A stretch of 64,000 bases of DNA from Saccharicrinis sp963667815 (lineage in GTDB: Bacteria > Bacteroidota > Bacteroidia > Bacteroidales > Marinilabiliaceae), in the NCBI GenBank assembly GCA_963667815.1, contig OY764020.1, one strand, 5' to 3'. The number at the start of each line of letters is the position of its first letter. Position 1 is the first letter of the stretch. The translations under genes were made by a program, and so were the position numbers. This document shows, piece by piece, positions 1 through 9,300 of this stretch. The notes under the pieces were generated by a model. That model worked only from the letters and a program-made list of their open reading frames with translations, searched no databases and was not told the DNA's origin.

Positions 1-176
1 CTAATGCTCTTCTGACTATTTTTTATCACATTTTCTGTATTAAATAAAAAATTTGAAATTTATAAAAATTAAGTAGTTTGAATTATATTGAACAACTATA
101 TTATTGAATTTTAATTATTTATAAGTTAACTCCTGATGGATATAGTATCGATATTTATTTGGCATAAAGAAAAATT

Positions 177-1690
177 GTAACTATTCAGTCAAATTTTAAA
201 AACATAAATTTTTCTGGAGAATGTTGATAAGTATTACTGAAATAAAGAAAATTGTGAATAAAGAATATGAGATATAGTTTCAGTAAAGAGTAGGTATGTC
301 GACCTTTACATCTGCATGGGAAAGAAGAAAAGTATAGAAAAAAAATTAGATGCCTTATTTGTTAGAGTTGATAAACTCGAAACAGAGAACAAGGAACTTC
401 GCGAGGAAAATGCCACCCTCAAAGAACGTCTTTCTCATTATGAAACACCAAAGAACAGTAGAAATAGCAGCAAGCCACCTTCATCTGATTTCCCCAAATT
501 ACCTAGAACACAATCGTTACGAAAAAAATCAGGCAAAAAACCAGGAGGGCAATCAGGACATAAAGGCAATACACTAAAAATGGTCGAAGAACCAACTGTT
601 ATACAAGAACACTATTCAAATTATTGTAAGTGTTGTGGCAATAATCTTTCAGATATAGCAGGCACATTTGCAGGAAGACGTCAGGTAATTGACATACCAC
701 CTATTAAACCAGTGGTTACCGAACACCGTATTTACCATAAACAATGCAGTTGTGGAATGGTAAACAAGGGATGCTATCCTAATCAAGTAAATACACCTGT
801 TAGTTATGGTACAAACACTCAGGCCTTAGCTGCTTACATGCATACTCGCCAATATATGCCTTATGACCGCTTGCGTGAATTCTTTAATACCATATTAGGG
901 TTAAAAATTAGTACCGGAGGTTTAAACTATCTGATTGGTAAGTTCACTAAAAAAGCAACTCCTTTCTACGAGCAAATACGTAACAATGTACTTTCTCATT
1001 GTACTGTTGGAGCTGATGAAACAGGAACTAATATTAATGGAAAACTTGATTGGGCATGGGTCTTTCAAAATGCACAATCTACCTTTTTATCTGTTCATCA
1101 GAAACGAGGTTATGATGCTATTGAGGAAATTATGCCGGAAGGTTTTAAAAACAATACTTTGGTAACAGATTGTTGGAAACCTTATTTTAAAACACAAGCA
1201 GGGAATCACCAATTGTGTACTGCCCACCTTTTAAGAGAGCTTGAATTCTTTATCCAGAAATATCCCAAAAGCAACTGGGCATCGAAAATGAAAACGCTTA
1301 TTATTAAAGCCCTAAAAATCTACAACAATAATTGGGATGATAAGGCAACTAAAGCACAAATATTTAAAGCATTTGTGAAACTCCAAAATAAGCAGATTAG
1401 CGAAACATTAAAAGAAGTGGTTGTCTTTAAAAACAGATTAGTAAAATACGCTGATTATGTATTCACATTCCTAAATCAACCTGATGTTCCTCCTGATAAT
1501 AATGCTTCGGAACGGGCTGTGAGAAATTTTAAAGTAAAACAAAAAGTCAGTGGTTTCTTCAAATCATTTGAAGGTGCAAATCATTATGCAATACAAAGAT
1601 CTATTATAGATACAGCTATCAAGAGTTCTCAAAATCCCTTTGATACGCTTCGTGCTATAGCTATAGTTTAAGGCATGACTGAATAGTTAC
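177..1690 (+). mobile_element. Complete IS66-family insertion sequence
   Basis: The ends are a perfect 15-bp inverted repeat: GTAACTATTCAGTCA at 177-191 and its exact reverse complement at 1676-1690. GTAA termini are typical of IS66. The element is flanked on both sides by the same 8-bp direct repeat, GAAAAATT (169-176 and 1691-1698), which is the target-duplication length known for IS66. It carries one transposase ORF and no tnpA or tnpB accessory genes, as in other short Bacteroidota IS66 elements. Perfect ends and an intact duplication suggest a recent, undisturbed insertion into AT-rich DNA upstream of the iteron/rep region. Confidence 0.95.
316..1671 (+). CDS. IS66 family transposase (TnpC)
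   Basis: DDE transposase of the IS66 element, 451 aa. Residues about 5-45 form a leucine-rich coiled coil (IS66 N-terminal region), followed by a Ser/Lys-rich linker with the family motif KKPGGQSGHKG. A zinc-binding segment carries a CKCC pair near residue 104 and a CSC pair near 146. The catalytic triad is visible as Asp in GADETG (about 234), Asp in VTDCWKPY (about 287) and Glu in NNASERAVRNFKVKQKVSGFF-type context (about 400). Full length with no frameshift, so probably active. It is the only gene of the element. The ATG at 316 lies 125 bp inside the left end. Confidence 0.96.
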   Translation: MGKKKSIEKKLDALFVRVDKLETENKELREENATLKERLSHYETPKNSRNSSKPPSSDFPKLPRTQSLRKKSGKKPGGQSGHKGNTLKMVEEPTVIQEHYSNYCKCCGNNLSDIAGTFAGRRQVIDIPPIKPVVTEHRIYHKQCSCGMVNKGCYPNQVNTPVSYGTNTQALAAYMHTRQYMPYDRLREFFNTILGLKISTGGLNYLIGKFTKKATPFYEQIRNNVLSHCTVGADETGTNINGKLDWAWVFQNAQSTFLSVHQKRGYDAIEEIMPEGFKNNTLVTDCWKPYFKTQAGNHQLCTAHLLRELEFFIQKYPKSNWASKMKTLIIKALKIYNNNWDDKATKAQIFKAFVKLQNKQISETLKEVVVFKNRLVKYADYVFTFLNQPDVPPDNNASERAVRNFKVKQKVSGFFKSFEGANHYAIQRSIIDTAIKSSQNPFDTLRAIAIV

Positions 1691-2307
1691 GAAAAATTTT
1701 TATCTATTAAATATGTTAATCTAATTCATTTTTGATTGTATTCTCAGTAATATATAGCAAATAATATATCTTATTAATAGTTAATTTGAAATTTGATTTT
1801 CTACAATATAAATTGATCATAAAAATCTGTTTTAGGTTTACTAACAAAAAGTTTGAGTTTTACGATTATTTTAATAATTAACTTTTGAACAACAAATTCT
1901 TTATCTGGAAACAAGTTTTAAAAAATACATTAAGAAAAAATGATAACGGCAAATTTTGCCGTTATGCTAATACTAATCATACTATAAAAAAATATAATAC
2001 TCTTTGCCAAACTTGGAGATAGTAAAATTAGATCTTAATATACATTTTGTTAAATCCCTTTCCCCCCTTAATAAAACTATTGCGTAAGCAATTTAATTTT
2101 TAGTGATTTATAATTTTTATTACAGACTGTTTTGGTACAAATAAAGATCAGTTAAGTGATATTAGTATAGATTTAGTAAAATCACGCCTTATTGTAATTT
2201 CTTTATAGTATTTAATATACTAGTATTATATATAATAGAGGTGTAGAGATAATTAGGTTATAAAGTATTATCTCATTGATATTAAATATTTTAAGCATAC
2301 TGAATAC
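1691..2307. other. AT-rich non-coding stretch with one palindrome
   Basis: No plausible gene in about 600 bp between IS66 and the iteron array. The only structured piece is a palindrome at 1943-1965 with 11-bp perfect arms (ATAACGGCAAA / TTTGCCGTTAT) around one T. It is followed on the minus strand by a T-run, so it could be a minus-strand terminator or a binding site. A lone GTGTAGAGATAATTAGG at 2241-2257 resembles a degenerate iteron but is out of phase with the array that follows. Confidence 0.5.
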
Positions 2308-2590
2308 GTGTAGACTTACTTACGATAATAAATAGAAAATTATATTTGAGGACTAATTTGTGTAGACTTACTTACTATATAATGATATATTGTGTAGAGA
2401 TGCTTCCTAAAAAAGGTGTAACTGTGTATGTTTAGTTACATTAAAACGGTTTAATGTGTATAATTACTTATGTTTTAAACTATTAGTGTGTAACCTTACT
2501 TATATTAAAAGTATAGTTTTGTGTATAATTACTTACGTTAAACTATGGTTTTGAAATATATAAATGTAGTATCGTGTATACTTTCTTACG
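2308..2590 (+). repeat. Helically phased iteron array (candidate replication origin)
   Basis: Eight related units of about 16-17 bp, best form GTGTA(t/g)A(a/c)TTACTTACG, start at 2308, 2360, 2392, 2424, 2456, 2488, 2521 and 2574. Start-to-start distances are 52, 32, 32, 32, 32, 33 and 53 bp, close to three or five turns of B-DNA, so all units face the same side of the helix. The units at 2392 and 2424 are degenerate. All share one orientation, pointing at the rep-like gene at 2771. Direct repeats in phase ahead of an initiator gene are the hallmark of iteron-controlled plasmid origins; origin function here is inferred. Confidence 0.75.
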
Positions 2591-2770
2591 TTTTAAGATG
2601 ATAGAAAGATTTATTGATGATTACTCTACAAATCATTAAAATTACATAATAAAACTAGAACAAAGTATTTTAAGTGAAATTTATTACATATATTTTCAAA
2701 AAAAGTCGTATTTATAACTGAATTCTTTCTTATTTTTAGTTATGTTTGTTACTACAAACACAGTTCATAA
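2591..2770. other. AT-rich spacer between iterons and rep-like gene
   Basis: About 180 bp, strongly AT-rich, between the last iteron and the start codon at 2771. In iteron replicons a stretch like this often serves as the DNA-unwinding region and promoter; no clear promoter boxes could be picked out here. Confidence 0.3.
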
Positions 2771-4000
2771 ATGAAGCAGCCCTCAAGCATAGGAATAGCA
2801 CCAAATTTAGTACGAGTAGATAAGAATGTTGCTTATAATATTACAGATTTTTCATTAATTAATGATGAATCTGGTCTTATAAAATCACTTATTTATTACT
2901 TTTGTCACTCTTATCAAAATAATTTTTTTGGATATGGAGTACTAGACCCTATGCATTTTGCAAAAACATTTAATTACACTACCAATTATCTTCAAGCAAC
3001 TGTTAAAAAACCTGCTCAGTTTAAAGGAAAATCGGAAAAAGAAATAAGTTTCCTGATACAAGCAGAAAAAGAAGATCCTTCTCAACGAGTATTTGATAGT
3101 AGATTAGAAAATGCTTTGTATATTTTGTCAACACAACCTGTAAGTTTTTCTAACGAGGGTCAAATTAGAGATTTTAATGAAGATATAGGATATTTTTACA
3201 GAAAGATTTCTTCAATGTTGTTCATTGAACAATTAGAAGTTCGATTTACTAGACCAAAATCGGGGAGAGGGAAGGAAAAAATATTATACAACTATCAGTT
3301 GAATAAGGAATTTGTAAAAAACTTGTCTACATTTTATTTAAAAGCGAATACGAATTCATTTATTAAACTGCGTAAAGCGAATTTTGATGACTTATACATT
3401 CATTTAGTTACAGCAAGAACAAATTTGTCTGTTAAAAATGAACACATCTACAGGCCTAAATTTGATCACCTTTGGTCTGTTTTAGGTAAGCATAGGGAAG
3501 AAAAAAGAGAACAAAAACGAGAGCTAAAAAAAGCATTAGAAAAGATACAAAAAGAAACGGAGTTAAATTTTGAATTAACTTGGGAAAAAAGTCCAAACTC
3601 AAGATTTGCTTATCAACCAGTAATAAATTTTGAGAAGATTTTCTCAACACCTAAAGAAAGAGAAGATGCTATAAAGAATGAACGCAGACAAGTTTTTGAT
3701 CAAAACTTAATTCATGAAATGCTTGAAGTTTTAAAAAGTGTCAAGCCTAGTAAATATTACTCTGAAAATAGAGAAAATAATTTTCTTAATTGGATGAGAG
3801 ATAATAAAATTGATATACGTGAAAAATCAGCTGCGTATGAACAAGCTCAACTAAAGACCTACTTAAAAATACCAAAACACATTGACGCTTATAAACGTTC
3901 TTTTTTTAATAACATAAAACCAACATCTACTTTAAAAGAAATATTTACAGATGTAGAAATAAATCATAATGCTCCAAAACAAGAATATATTATAGATTAA
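2771..4000 (+). CDS. Replication-initiator-like protein (RepB/Rep_3 type suspected)
   Basis: 409 aa, cytosolic, basic, with no signal peptide or membrane segment. A long charged helix rich in Lys, Glu and Arg spans about residues 235-275 (EEKREQKRELKKALEKIQKE). The N-terminal half (1-230) has the length and alternating pattern expected of paired winged-helix domains of plasmid initiators, but no single diagnostic motif was recognised. The assignment rests mainly on position: it starts 180 bp downstream of a phased iteron array and sits next to a TOPRIM primase-like gene, the usual neighbours in an integrated or extrachromosomal replicon. Alternatives are a regulator or phage-type initiator of unknown family. 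Confidence 0.55.
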   Translation: MKQPSSIGIAPNLVRVDKNVAYNITDFSLINDESGLIKSLIYYFCHSYQNNFFGYGVLDPMHFAKTFNYTTNYLQATVKKPAQFKGKSEKEISFLIQAEKEDPSQRVFDSRLENALYILSTQPVSFSNEGQIRDFNEDIGYFYRKISSMLFIEQLEVRFTRPKSGRGKEKILYNYQLNKEFVKNLSTFYLKANTNSFIKLRKANFDDLYIHLVTARTNLSVKNEHIYRPKFDHLWSVLGKHREEKREQKRELKKALEKIQKETELNFELTWEKSPNSRFAYQPVINFEKIFSTPKEREDAIKNERRQVFDQNLIHEMLEVLKSVKPSKYYSENRENNFLNWMRDNKIDIREKSAAYEQAQLKTYLKIPKHIDAYKRSFFNNIKPTSTLKEIFTDVEINHNAPKQEYIID

Positions 4001-4030
4001 AACTATCTAAAATGTTGAAATCTCAGAAAT

Positions 4031-5098
4031 CTATAAATTCAATAACTCATCATTCCAATCTTTGGAATTGCATTTGATTAGCTTTATATCATATTTAATA
4101 TCGTTTGAATTAACTAATTTATTAAGGAACCATTTGAAAGAATCTTTATCTTTTATAAGATATTCTTCATTATCTATAATTAATTCAACAAGATTAGTAT
4201 CTATTTTTAGAATTTTTAGAGACTTATTAGTAGCAAACTTCGTAATAATTTTCAAATCATTTTTTAATCCCCCAAAATCATTATCATTAATTAAAATGAT
4301 ACTCTTATATATTCCTTGATCAACTAGATTAAAGAGTTTTTGACACTGTTTATCACTAATAGTCCCAAAAGAGGCAACATGTGTACTAGTAAAATCTCTA
4401 TTAATTTGACAATAAGAAAGATTATCAATAGGATTTTCAGAAATAACCAAAGTCTTGTGTGTTTTGGAATAATTTGAAACCCAAAAAGAATCAACTACTT
4501 CACTGCCCAAAGCCATTTTCTTTTCGTTTGAATCTCTTATTTCTAAGCCTACGACTGTTTTATCCTTAATTGAGGGGAATCCAGTCATAACGGGTCCATA
4601 ATTACTTTTGGTCTTAAAACCATATTTGTAACAGTTTACTATAGTCCCTTTAAATAATGGATGATTAATTGTTTCCTTATTCAAACCCCGACTCAATAAA
4701 AAATCATAATTGATTAATTCATGTGGAGCATAGAGTTCATATTCAAATTTTACTTTCTCTTGAAAAGTTTTAATTTCCTGGGTAAGTTCTTTTCCTCCGG
4801 AATCTTCATCCAACTTGGCAAAGGCTTTAGCATAATCTTGTTTGGACTTACTATCTGTACTCAGATAACCATTGATCCTATTGACTACAAAATTGATAAT
4901 ATTACCTTTATCCCTGGTATCGTTAAGATTCTGATAAATATACTTTCCTGTTTTTTGATGCCTCAGTACTAAAAGCTTCTCCCCATCTTTCTCAAATACC
5001 TTTTGCCTGGCAGTAGATTTATGTATATCTATCACATATCCTGAACTTAAAAGATACTTGGTCAGATCAATTTTTTCTATGTAATGAAAAGCATCCAT
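4031..5098 (-). CDS. TOPRIM-domain primase-like protein (DUF3991/Toprim_2 type)
   Basis: 355 aa. The N-terminal part contains DTRDKGNIINFVV (about residues 60-73), resembling the region that follows the zinc finger of DnaG-type primases, but no zinc-binding Cys/His cluster is seen. The C-terminal half has TOPRIM features: a conserved Glu in VISENPIDNLSYC (about 220) and the acidic NDNDFGG motif (about 272-278). Such proteins occur on Bacteroidota plasmids and conjugative elements, where they are thought to help replication or transfer. It is transcribed convergently with the rep-like gene (30 bp between stops) and lies downstream of a small gene on the same strand, so probably a two-gene operon. 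Primase activity is not proven. Confidence 0.65.
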   Translation of the reverse strand: MDAFHYIEKIDLTKYLLSSGYVIDIHKSTARQKVFEKDGEKLLVLRHQKTGKYIYQNLNDTRDKGNIINFVVNRINGYLSTDSKSKQDYAKAFAKLDEDSGGKELTQEIKTFQEKVKFEYELYAPHELINYDFLLSRGLNKETINHPLFKGTIVNCYKYGFKTKSNYGPVMTGFPSIKDKTVVGLEIRDSNEKKMALGSEVVDSFWVSNYSKTHKTLVISENPIDNLSYCQINRDFTSTHVASFGTISDKQCQKLFNLVDQGIYKSIILINDNDFGGLKNDLKIITKFATNKSLKILKIDTNLVELIIDNEEYLIKDKDSFKWFLNKLVNSNDIKYDIKLIKCNSKDWNDELLNL

Positions 5099-5166
5099 AG
5101 GATCATTAATTCATATTCCAAATTTGAATAACAATAATCAAAAATTATATAACCTGAAAATTACTA

Positions 5167-5427
5167 TTATTCTATCAGTTTCAATAAAAGATTTTTAATT
5201 TCTTCAGTTTTATCTTTTTTAACGACAGGTTGTACATGAAGACAAAGTGATTCAATAGCTATTTCTTTGTGACTTAAAACCATTTCCTTGGTATAGCCGC
5301 AGTATAAATCCAGATAATCTTTGATAACCACTTTAGGGAAGGGACTATTCTCTTCCAAGGCATACTCAATCAGGTGTTTCACTGCTATTTTTTCACTTTT
5401 AGATAATTCGCTCATTAGAAAATTCAT
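5167..5427 (-). CDS. Small hypothetical protein, possible partner of the TOPRIM gene
   Basis: About 86 aa from the ATG at 5427 (alternatives at 5415 and 5445). Mostly helical and charged, with no signal peptide or recognised domain; it contains a Leu/Tyr-rich stretch IKDYLDLYCGYTKEMV and a Lys/Glu-rich C-terminus. Its stop is 68 bp upstream of the TOPRIM gene start on the same strand, so co-expression is likely. Function unknown. Coding status is supported by codon pattern and operon position only. Confidence 0.5.
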   Translation of the reverse strand: MNFLMSELSKSEKIAVKHLIEYALEENSPFPKVVIKDYLDLYCGYTKEMVLSHKEIAIESLCLHVQPVVKKDKTEEIKNLLLKLIE

Positions 5428-5529
5428 AAATAATACTCGGGGCAAAAATAGTAAATTTTGCGAGTAATTCTTTTAAGGGGGAGGAGATTAAAAAAAGAGT
5501 CTATTGAACATATATAGCTATAGGACACT

Positions 5530-5559
5530 AATTTTAATTTATCGTCATAAATTAAAATT
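5530..5559. promoter_or_regulatory. Perfect 12-bp-arm palindrome
   Basis: AATTTTAATTTA, loop TCGTCA, then TAAATTAAAATT. It lies about 100 bp upstream of the small minus-strand gene ending at 5427. It could be an operator for that operon or a structural boundary of the non-coding block that follows. No T-run makes it a typical terminator. Confidence 0.45.
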
Positions 5560-6324
5560 TAGGCAGGAGTGATTGCGCCGTGGGGTTAATTAACATAGTG
5601 CCGCTATAGGACTGCCGGAGGTATTCTGTTTACACCGTTGAAGATAGGCAAGTTTTATAGCGAGGCATTATGTTATTATTAGCTTTGGGGTGCTGTTTTT
5701 GGCGTTGCTTTTGCCGGAGTCAGCTTTTATGGCTTTGGAGTAAATATGTTGAAGTAAGGTACGAGCGGAAACAATTTGCGAGAAAGTTATAAATGCTATG
5801 GGATTGTGCCAGGTTTCCTGGTGCTCGGTTTTTAAGGCATTTTTAGTAGTGAGGTACGAACTGTGAAATGACTTAAATACCGAGTGTGGGTTTGGGCAAA
5901 AGGTATGACAAAAACAGCAACAGAAGAGTAGGGAAGTTGCAAACATAGATTGCATGGATTTTTTGAATAAGAAATAATGTGTGGGTAAAAACAGCTGTTG
6001 CCATTGATTAAGCGTGCTGTAAATATGAAATGGCAATTGCTGTTGGGAAAAAGGAGGTTTTTAAATGGAGCGAAGAGGAGTGAAAATACCGGGATGTGTG
6101 AAGGTTTTGATTACAAATCAAGCGCCAACTAAGAAGTGGTTTGCAACTTTTGAGGCGTTGGGAGTGAATGGCCATCACCTGAACGAATACACCCTATATA
6201 CAGAAGCGTGGGAATAGGGGTATTTAGGGTGAATGAGTGATGGCGTTATTTGATATTTTGTGAAATTAAAATTATATTCGTGTATAACTCATAGTTTAGG
6301 GTTAGGTTTGGTTAAAGATTAAAA
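5560..6324. repeat. Non-coding structured block with a 74-nt repeated element
   Basis: This stretch is visibly G-richer on the plus strand than the AT-rich DNA around it, and no credible gene was found on either strand. The decamer GCTATAGGAC occurs at about 5517 and about 5602. The final part (6171-6244) is a 74-nt element closed by an 8-bp stem (GCCATCAC / GTGATGGC) with a likely inner stem (CACCCTATATA with TATTTAGGGTG). The same 74-nt element occurs at 45684-45757 (56 of 74 positions identical, no gaps), also followed by the same hairpin. It may be a remnant of a Bacteroidota repeat or integron-like cassette; identity unknown. Confidence 0.5.
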
Positions 6325-6357
6325 GCCACTATCAGAACGTTTGATAGTGGCTTTTTT
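6325..6357. terminator. Bidirectional hairpin terminator after the RND operon
   Basis: Perfect 10-bp stem GCCACTATCA / TGATAGTGGC around loop GAACGTT, followed by six T on the plus strand and TTTT on the minus strand. It lies 16 bp beyond the stop of the minus-strand pump gene, so it should end that operon. A second copy with the loop in reverse-complement form is at 45820. Confidence 0.8.
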
Positions 6358-6372
6358 ATAGTGTAATGAAGA

Positions 6373-9300
6373 TTATTCTTTAAAATCTATTTTAGTATGA
6401 GAACTGAGTCCCCATTTCTGTTGTACTCTTTTGATTAGATAAAATACGATGGGTACAATAATCATTGATAAAAACATTGAAACAGTTAATCCTCCAATTA
6501 GAGTCCAACCAATTCCGTTTTTCCATTCTGCACCTTCACTTTGAGAAAATGCTAAGGGGAATAGTCCGATAATCATGGAAATATTAGTCATTAAAATCGG
6601 TCGAAAACGGAGTTCTACCGAGGTTTCAATTGCTTGTAATAGAGTTTTCCCTTCATTCAAGAGTTCGTTGGCAAAATCCACAATAAGAATTGCATTTTTA
6701 GCTACCAAACCTACCAACATCACAATACCAAGAATAGAAAAAATATTCAAATTTTGATTTGCTAAAGCTAACGCCCATATCGCACCAATTATTGATAATG
6801 GAATAGAGAACATAACTACAAAAGGATCTGCCCAGCTGTCGTATAATACAACCATGATTAAATAAACGGAAATGATTGCAGCCAACAATGCTAATCCTAA
6901 AGAAATGAAAGACTCAGCCATCATTCTTGTTTGCTTGGATGTTGTCACTTTTGTTCCTGCAGGGGCTTTTATTTCTTTTAATTTCTCTTCAAAAGCAGTT
7001 TGAACCGAAGCCTGTGATGCACCAATAATCTGACTTGTTAATTTGGTAGACGGGCTTCTGTTATATCTTTCTAAATTTGATGGCCCAACACCTTCTTTTA
7101 TTTGGGCAAACTGAGATAGTTTTATCAATTCGTTGGTAGCCATTGAAGGGAATGAAATATCTTCCAGGTCGTTTTTGTTTCTTCTGTCAGCCTCGTTTAA
7201 TTGAATATTTATATCGTACTCTTTTGTTTCGTCCCTAAATTTATTGTCTGTATTTCCGGCAAATGAAGTTCTCAGGATTCCCGCAACCGAAGCCAGATCA
7301 AGCCCTAACTTTGTCATTTTATCCCTATCAACATCTATTACGTATTCAGGGTTGTTTTTGTCAACGCTTAATTCAGTTTCTAGGGTTCCTTCTATTGAAG
7401 ATAAACAATCTTTTACCTGGTATGCGTAATGCATTACACTGTCCATATTATACCCTACAATAAAATAGCTTAATGGCACATCTTCACTACCCATGATGTT
7501 TACAGAAACAGCTTTTATCTTTGCACCTAGTGTGGTTTCTTCAAGATGAGCCTTTGTTTTTCTGGCATAAACATTAGTCGATTCGTCACGTTTATCCTTT
7601 GGAACCAGATAAACATTGATATCGCTATAGTAAGGAGTAGAAGTGGTACTAATCATACCTGATCTTTTTCCAATAGTAGCATAAACCATATCAATTTCGG
7701 GTTGATTGAGTAAGTATTGTTCAATCTCCCTTGTTTTATTATTGTTCTCTTGCAGACTTACGTCATGGGCATATTCAAGGCGCAGCATAAATACACCACG
7801 ATCACCGGAAGAGGCGAATTCACCCCCGATAAAACCTGCAGGGAATAACATAAAGGTTCCCAAAAACAGTATGGCAGTAGTCAGCAAAGTAACCGTTTTG
7901 TGCTTTAAAGACCAGTGCATTGCAGAAACAATGTTTTTATTTACAGCATTGATTGATTTTTCAAATCCATTTAAGAAACTACTTATTATTTTGTTCTTTG
8001 GCGCGGACAGTTTGGCCCACTTTGATGTCATCCAGGGCACTAAAGTAAAGGAAACCAATAAACTGAACAGCATTGAAATAACGATTGTAACAGCATACTC
8101 TCTAAGTATGTCTCCAACCACTCCGGTTACAAATGCAATAGGCAAGAATACTGCTACCAGTACCAGGGTAATAGCTGTTACAGTCATCCCTAATTCCTTA
8201 AGACCGTCATATGAAGCCTGAACTTTATTTTTGCCCATTTCCATATGCCTGTAAATATTCTCAATTACAACAATGGCATCATCAACTAACGAACCCACAA
8301 CAAGCGACAACGATGTTAAACTGATGAGGTCGAAAGAAAAATCAAGCAAATACATGGCCGTAAATGTTGAGATTAACGATGTTGGTATGGCAACAAGAAC
8401 AAAGATTGAGTTCCTTAAACTATGTAAAAACAACACCATGATTACAGAAACCAGGATTATAGCCATGATTAAATCATGCTCTACAGCAGTTGCTGCCTGG
8501 ATGGTAAACTGAGATTGGTCCTCAGCAATTCTAAATTTTATATTTTCTTTTGTGTACTGTTCCTCCAATTCAGTAAACTTCTGGCGAACCAGTCGGATTA
8601 CTTCTACCGAATTGGCATCTTTTTGCTTACTGATTTCTATACCAATAGTTTCGAGGCCATTTAAACGTGTAATTTTTTCCTGATCGGCAATGCCATCATA
8701 AATATCTGCAATCTCGCCTAATCGAAGTATCGATCCGGTTTTGTTTGCTCCAATGATAATATTCTTTAGTTGATCAATAGTTCTTATTTTACCGGAAAGA
8801 CGTACTGTCATTTCATTAGTTGGCGTTTGTAACTTTCCAGTAGGTAACTCAAGGTTTGCATATTGTATCATTTGAGTTACATTAAGCAGGTTGAGCTTAT
8901 TGGCTTTAAGTTTTAAAGGATCAATCATGATTTTAATTTCCCTTTCAACGCCACCCACCAGGTTAACCGTTGCCACCCCTTGTATACTTGCCAAATCTGG
9001 TTTGATCCTGTCGTCTACAAATTGAAAAAACTTACTGTCTGAAAGTGATGAGTTTACTCCGGCAATAAAAATAGGTAATGAACTTAAATCAAATTTTTCA
9101 ATAGACGGAGCCTTTATTTCTTTAGGAAGAGTACTGACAATGCTATTTACTTTTTGGGTTAATTCCTGCACGGCAATATTTACGTCAGCATCAAAATTTA
9201 AAGACAATGTAACAACAGACAGGTTTTCGATGGAAGAAGATGTCATTTCTTCAATCCCTTCGAGTGAGGATACAGCATCCTCAATAGGAACAGTTACAGA

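Noticed and set aside
2308..2590. Possible CRISPR array
   Set aside because: Repeats are about 16-17 bp, degenerate, with 15-37 bp gaps and helical phasing, with no cas genes; iterons fit far better.
5668..6036. 122-aa minus-strand open frame
   Set aside because: Low-complexity, Phe/Cys/Ser-rich composition, no recognised motif, and it lies inside a structured repeat-like non-coding block; judged not a gene.
7706..8221. 171-aa open frame opposite the RND pump
   Set aside because: Antisense shadow of a fully conserved pump gene; no independent coding signal.
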